Below are positions 62,694 through 64,000 of a stretch of 64,000 nt of DNA, in pieces. This DNA comes from UBA2377 sp964525935. Lineage in GTDB: Bacteria; Verrucomicrobiota; Verrucomicrobiia; Opitutales; Opitutaceae. The DNA is taken from positions 310,001-374,000 of the forward strand of contig CAZGJZ010000003.1 in NCBI GenBank assembly GCA_964525935.1. The letters run 5' to 3'. The notes beneath the pieces were generated by a model. The model did not search any database. It had not been told where the DNA came from and saw only the letters and a program-made list of their open reading frames with translations. Every line of letters begins with the position of its first letter. Within the stretch, counting starts at the first letter, position 1. Position numbers and translations under genes: made by a program.

Positions 62694-63746
62694 TCAGTCG
62701 AAGCTGGCGGGCTTGCCGGAGTAGGCGGAAGCGTAGACGGCGTCGGCGATGCGGGCGAAGAGCAGGGCGTCTTTCAACGAGGTCTTCGGCTGGCGCTTTT
62801 TGAGAATCGCATCGACGAAGTCGAAGACCACGCCGTCGTGTTCGAGGCTGGACTCGGTTTCGTCGCCTTCCCAGAGCACGCGGGTGCGGGTGCCGGTGGC
62901 GGGATCGGGCTCGATGAGCACGATGTTGGCGCTCTTGGCCTTGAGCATCTGGAGATTGAGGGAGCCGCGTTCGCCGCCGATGACCCAGGTGCTGCCGGGC
63001 GGCAGGGTGGTGGACTCGGCGCGCTCGTAGTTGAGCACGCAACCCTCGGCGAAGGTGATGAGGGCGGTGATGTGCGCCTCGGCGTCGGAGCCGGGGGCGG
63101 CGTAGGCGGAGAACGCCGGCGGGACCTGCCAGACGCGCGCGAGGGCAAACTGCGGGGTGAGCTTGAAGTCGAGCAGGCCGAGCAGGTAATCGAGATCGTA
63201 GCAGCCCCAGTTGACGAAGATGCCGCCGCCGTTGAGGTCGCGGCGCATGCGCCAGACGGGCGGGATGTTCTTGGGTTCGGCCCCGGGCTGGCTGACGGCG
63301 TGACAGGTGATGGTGCGGATCTTGCCGAGGGCGCCGCTGCGCAAATATTCGGTGGCCACGCGCGAGGACTCGAACGAGCGGTAGCGCGAGGAACAGCAGG
63401 CGCCAACGCGGTCGCCCTGCACGGCGATCAGGGCGCGGACCTCGGCGGCGTTCATCGCGACGGGCTTTTCGGTGAGCACGTGCTTGCCGAGTTGGAAGGC
63501 CTTGAGCGCGATGGGCTGGCGGGCGAAGGCGGGCAGCGCGAGAATGATGCCATCGATCTTGGGGTCGTTCAGCAGCTCGTCGGCGTTGGTCGTCCAGCGC
63601 GGGATGTTGAACTCGGCGGCGGTCTTTTGGACGACATCGGCGCGCAGGTCGCAGATCGCGGCGGCGCGGGCGGTGGTCATTTTAGCGAGAGCCCGCAGGT
63701 GATACTGCGCGATGACGCCGCTACCGATAATGGCGAGGTTGAGCAT
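62694..63746 (-). CDS. Gfo/Idh/MocA-family oxidoreductase
   Basis: 350 residues starting MLNLAIIGSGVIAQYHLRAL (Rossmann GxGxxA). The EKP motif is LTEKPVAMNAAEVRAL; the C-terminal substrate domain has GGGIFVNWGCYDLDYLLGLLDF, the usual GG-x-x-x-D/N-x-G-x-H/Y-D-like motif of the family. The upstream codons to 63842 are not conserved. It probably oxidises a sugar; the substrate is unknown. It is unrelated in detail to the Gfo/Idh gene at 46516 apart from the shared fold. Confidence 0.82.
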   Translation of the reverse strand: MLNLAIIGSGVIAQYHLRALAKMTTARAAAICDLRADVVQKTAAEFNIPRWTTNADELLNDPKIDGIILALPAFARQPIALKAFQLGKHVLTEKPVAMNAAEVRALIAVQGDRVGACCSSRYRSFESSRVATEYLRSGALGKIRTITCHAVSQPGAEPKNIPPVWRMRRDLNGGGIFVNWGCYDLDYLLGLLDFKLTPQFALARVWQVPPAFSAYAAPGSDAEAHITALITFAEGCVLNYERAESTTLPPGSTWVIGGERGSLNLQMLKAKSANIVLIEPDPATGTRTRVLWEGDETESSLEHDGVVFDFVDAILKKRQPKTSLKDALLFARIADAVYASAYSGKPASFD

Positions 63747-63959
63747 GATTTTTAGGGAGTGGGCGGGGATTGCTTTGCAGGCATTGGGGCCGTTGTCTAG
63801 CGCGACTTCGGGCGTCGCGACGGGACAAAGACGTTCGTGCAAAGTGCACCGTTTTCGGGGAAAATGGCTACCTCGGGCCGCTTCTACCTGTAGCTGGAGG
63901 CGGCGAAACAGCCCAGGGTTGCCTTGCGCGGCGACGGGGACTTGGCTGGCGCGACTTCC

Positions 63960-64000
63960 GTGTCACTCACACAATTCATCGGCCGCGAACTCGTCGGCGC
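63960..64000 (+). CDS. Possible start of a further gene (GTG start), truncated
   Basis: The last 41 bp read open from GTG 63960 as MSLTQFIGRELVG before the window ends. Too little is present to recognise a family, and the GTG start has no clear ribosome site; it is listed only because the following sequence is not available. Confidence 0.2.
   Translation, partial: MSLTQFIGRELVG

Overview
The window is GC-rich (roughly 65% by eye) chromosomal DNA, densely coded, with many 4-nt ATGA or TGATG stop/start overlaps. It looks like a Gram-negative member of the Verrucomicrobiota, most likely Opitutaceae-like. That placement is inferred from a PilM/N/O-secretin block, paired PilV/PilW/PilX-type pilins with a 'resting-polysaccharide-like' C-terminal domain, SufU/SufS, class I plus class II fumarase and overall protein flavour; no 16S or other marker is present to prove it. 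No phage, plasmid, CRISPR or insertion sequence was seen.

Layout. 1-5790: tail of a DEDDh exonuclease; a minus-strand operon of MFS transporter, HAD phosphatase and WecG/TagA-type glycosyltransferase; a divergent exported oligoendopeptidase F; a GNAT acetyltransferase. 5791-11077: GC-rich REP-like hairpins, tandem CorA channels, a lipase-maturation-factor-like membrane protein paired with a formylglycine-generating-enzyme-like lipoprotein, and a PTS IIA protein. 11308-17381: gyrB, a Tat-exported metallophosphoesterase and gyrA in one minus-strand run. 17548-18717: a coiled-coil zinc-ribbon protein and the RNase P RNA gene. 18796-28487: the most unusual block, nine minus-strand genes. Two NarL-type sensor kinase/response-regulator pairs lead into two tandem pilV-pilW-pilX minor-pilin modules. 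One response regulator is fused in frame to a PilV-like prepilin.

28625-35219: ribosomal protein S20, an AddB-like nuclease and an AddA-like helicase-nuclease (double-strand-break repair), and a 33-residue basic ribosome-associated-type peptide. 35516-40022: pilM-pilN-pilO-pilP-like-secretin operon for the trans-envelope alignment complex and outer-membrane pore of a type IV pilus or type II-like system. 40104-44825: CPBP protease, polyprenyl synthase, ECF sigma factor with probable anti-sigma partner, class II fumarase. 44842-53819: class I fumarase (convergent to the class II gene), Gfo/Idh dehydrogenase plus arabinose-5-phosphate isomerase, a LysM protein, an aminotransferase and a pair of bacterial-PH proteins. 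52479-59453: a pyrimidine-salvage/catabolism block containing an NCS1 permease, dihydropyrimidine dehydrogenase PreA, dihydropyrimidinase, an N-carbamoyl-beta-alanine hydrolase-type enzyme and a class III aminotransferase suited to beta-alanine. 59598-63746: small membrane protein, exported lipase-like hydrolase, SufU-SufS, and a second Gfo/Idh dehydrogenase.

The strongest candidate for new biology is the response-regulator/prepilin fusion (23404-24513). Its position inside a kinase-regulator-pilin operon, and a GGCC-rich motif shared by the promoter regions of that operon and of the second pilin module, suggest a signalling circuit wired directly to pilin processing.
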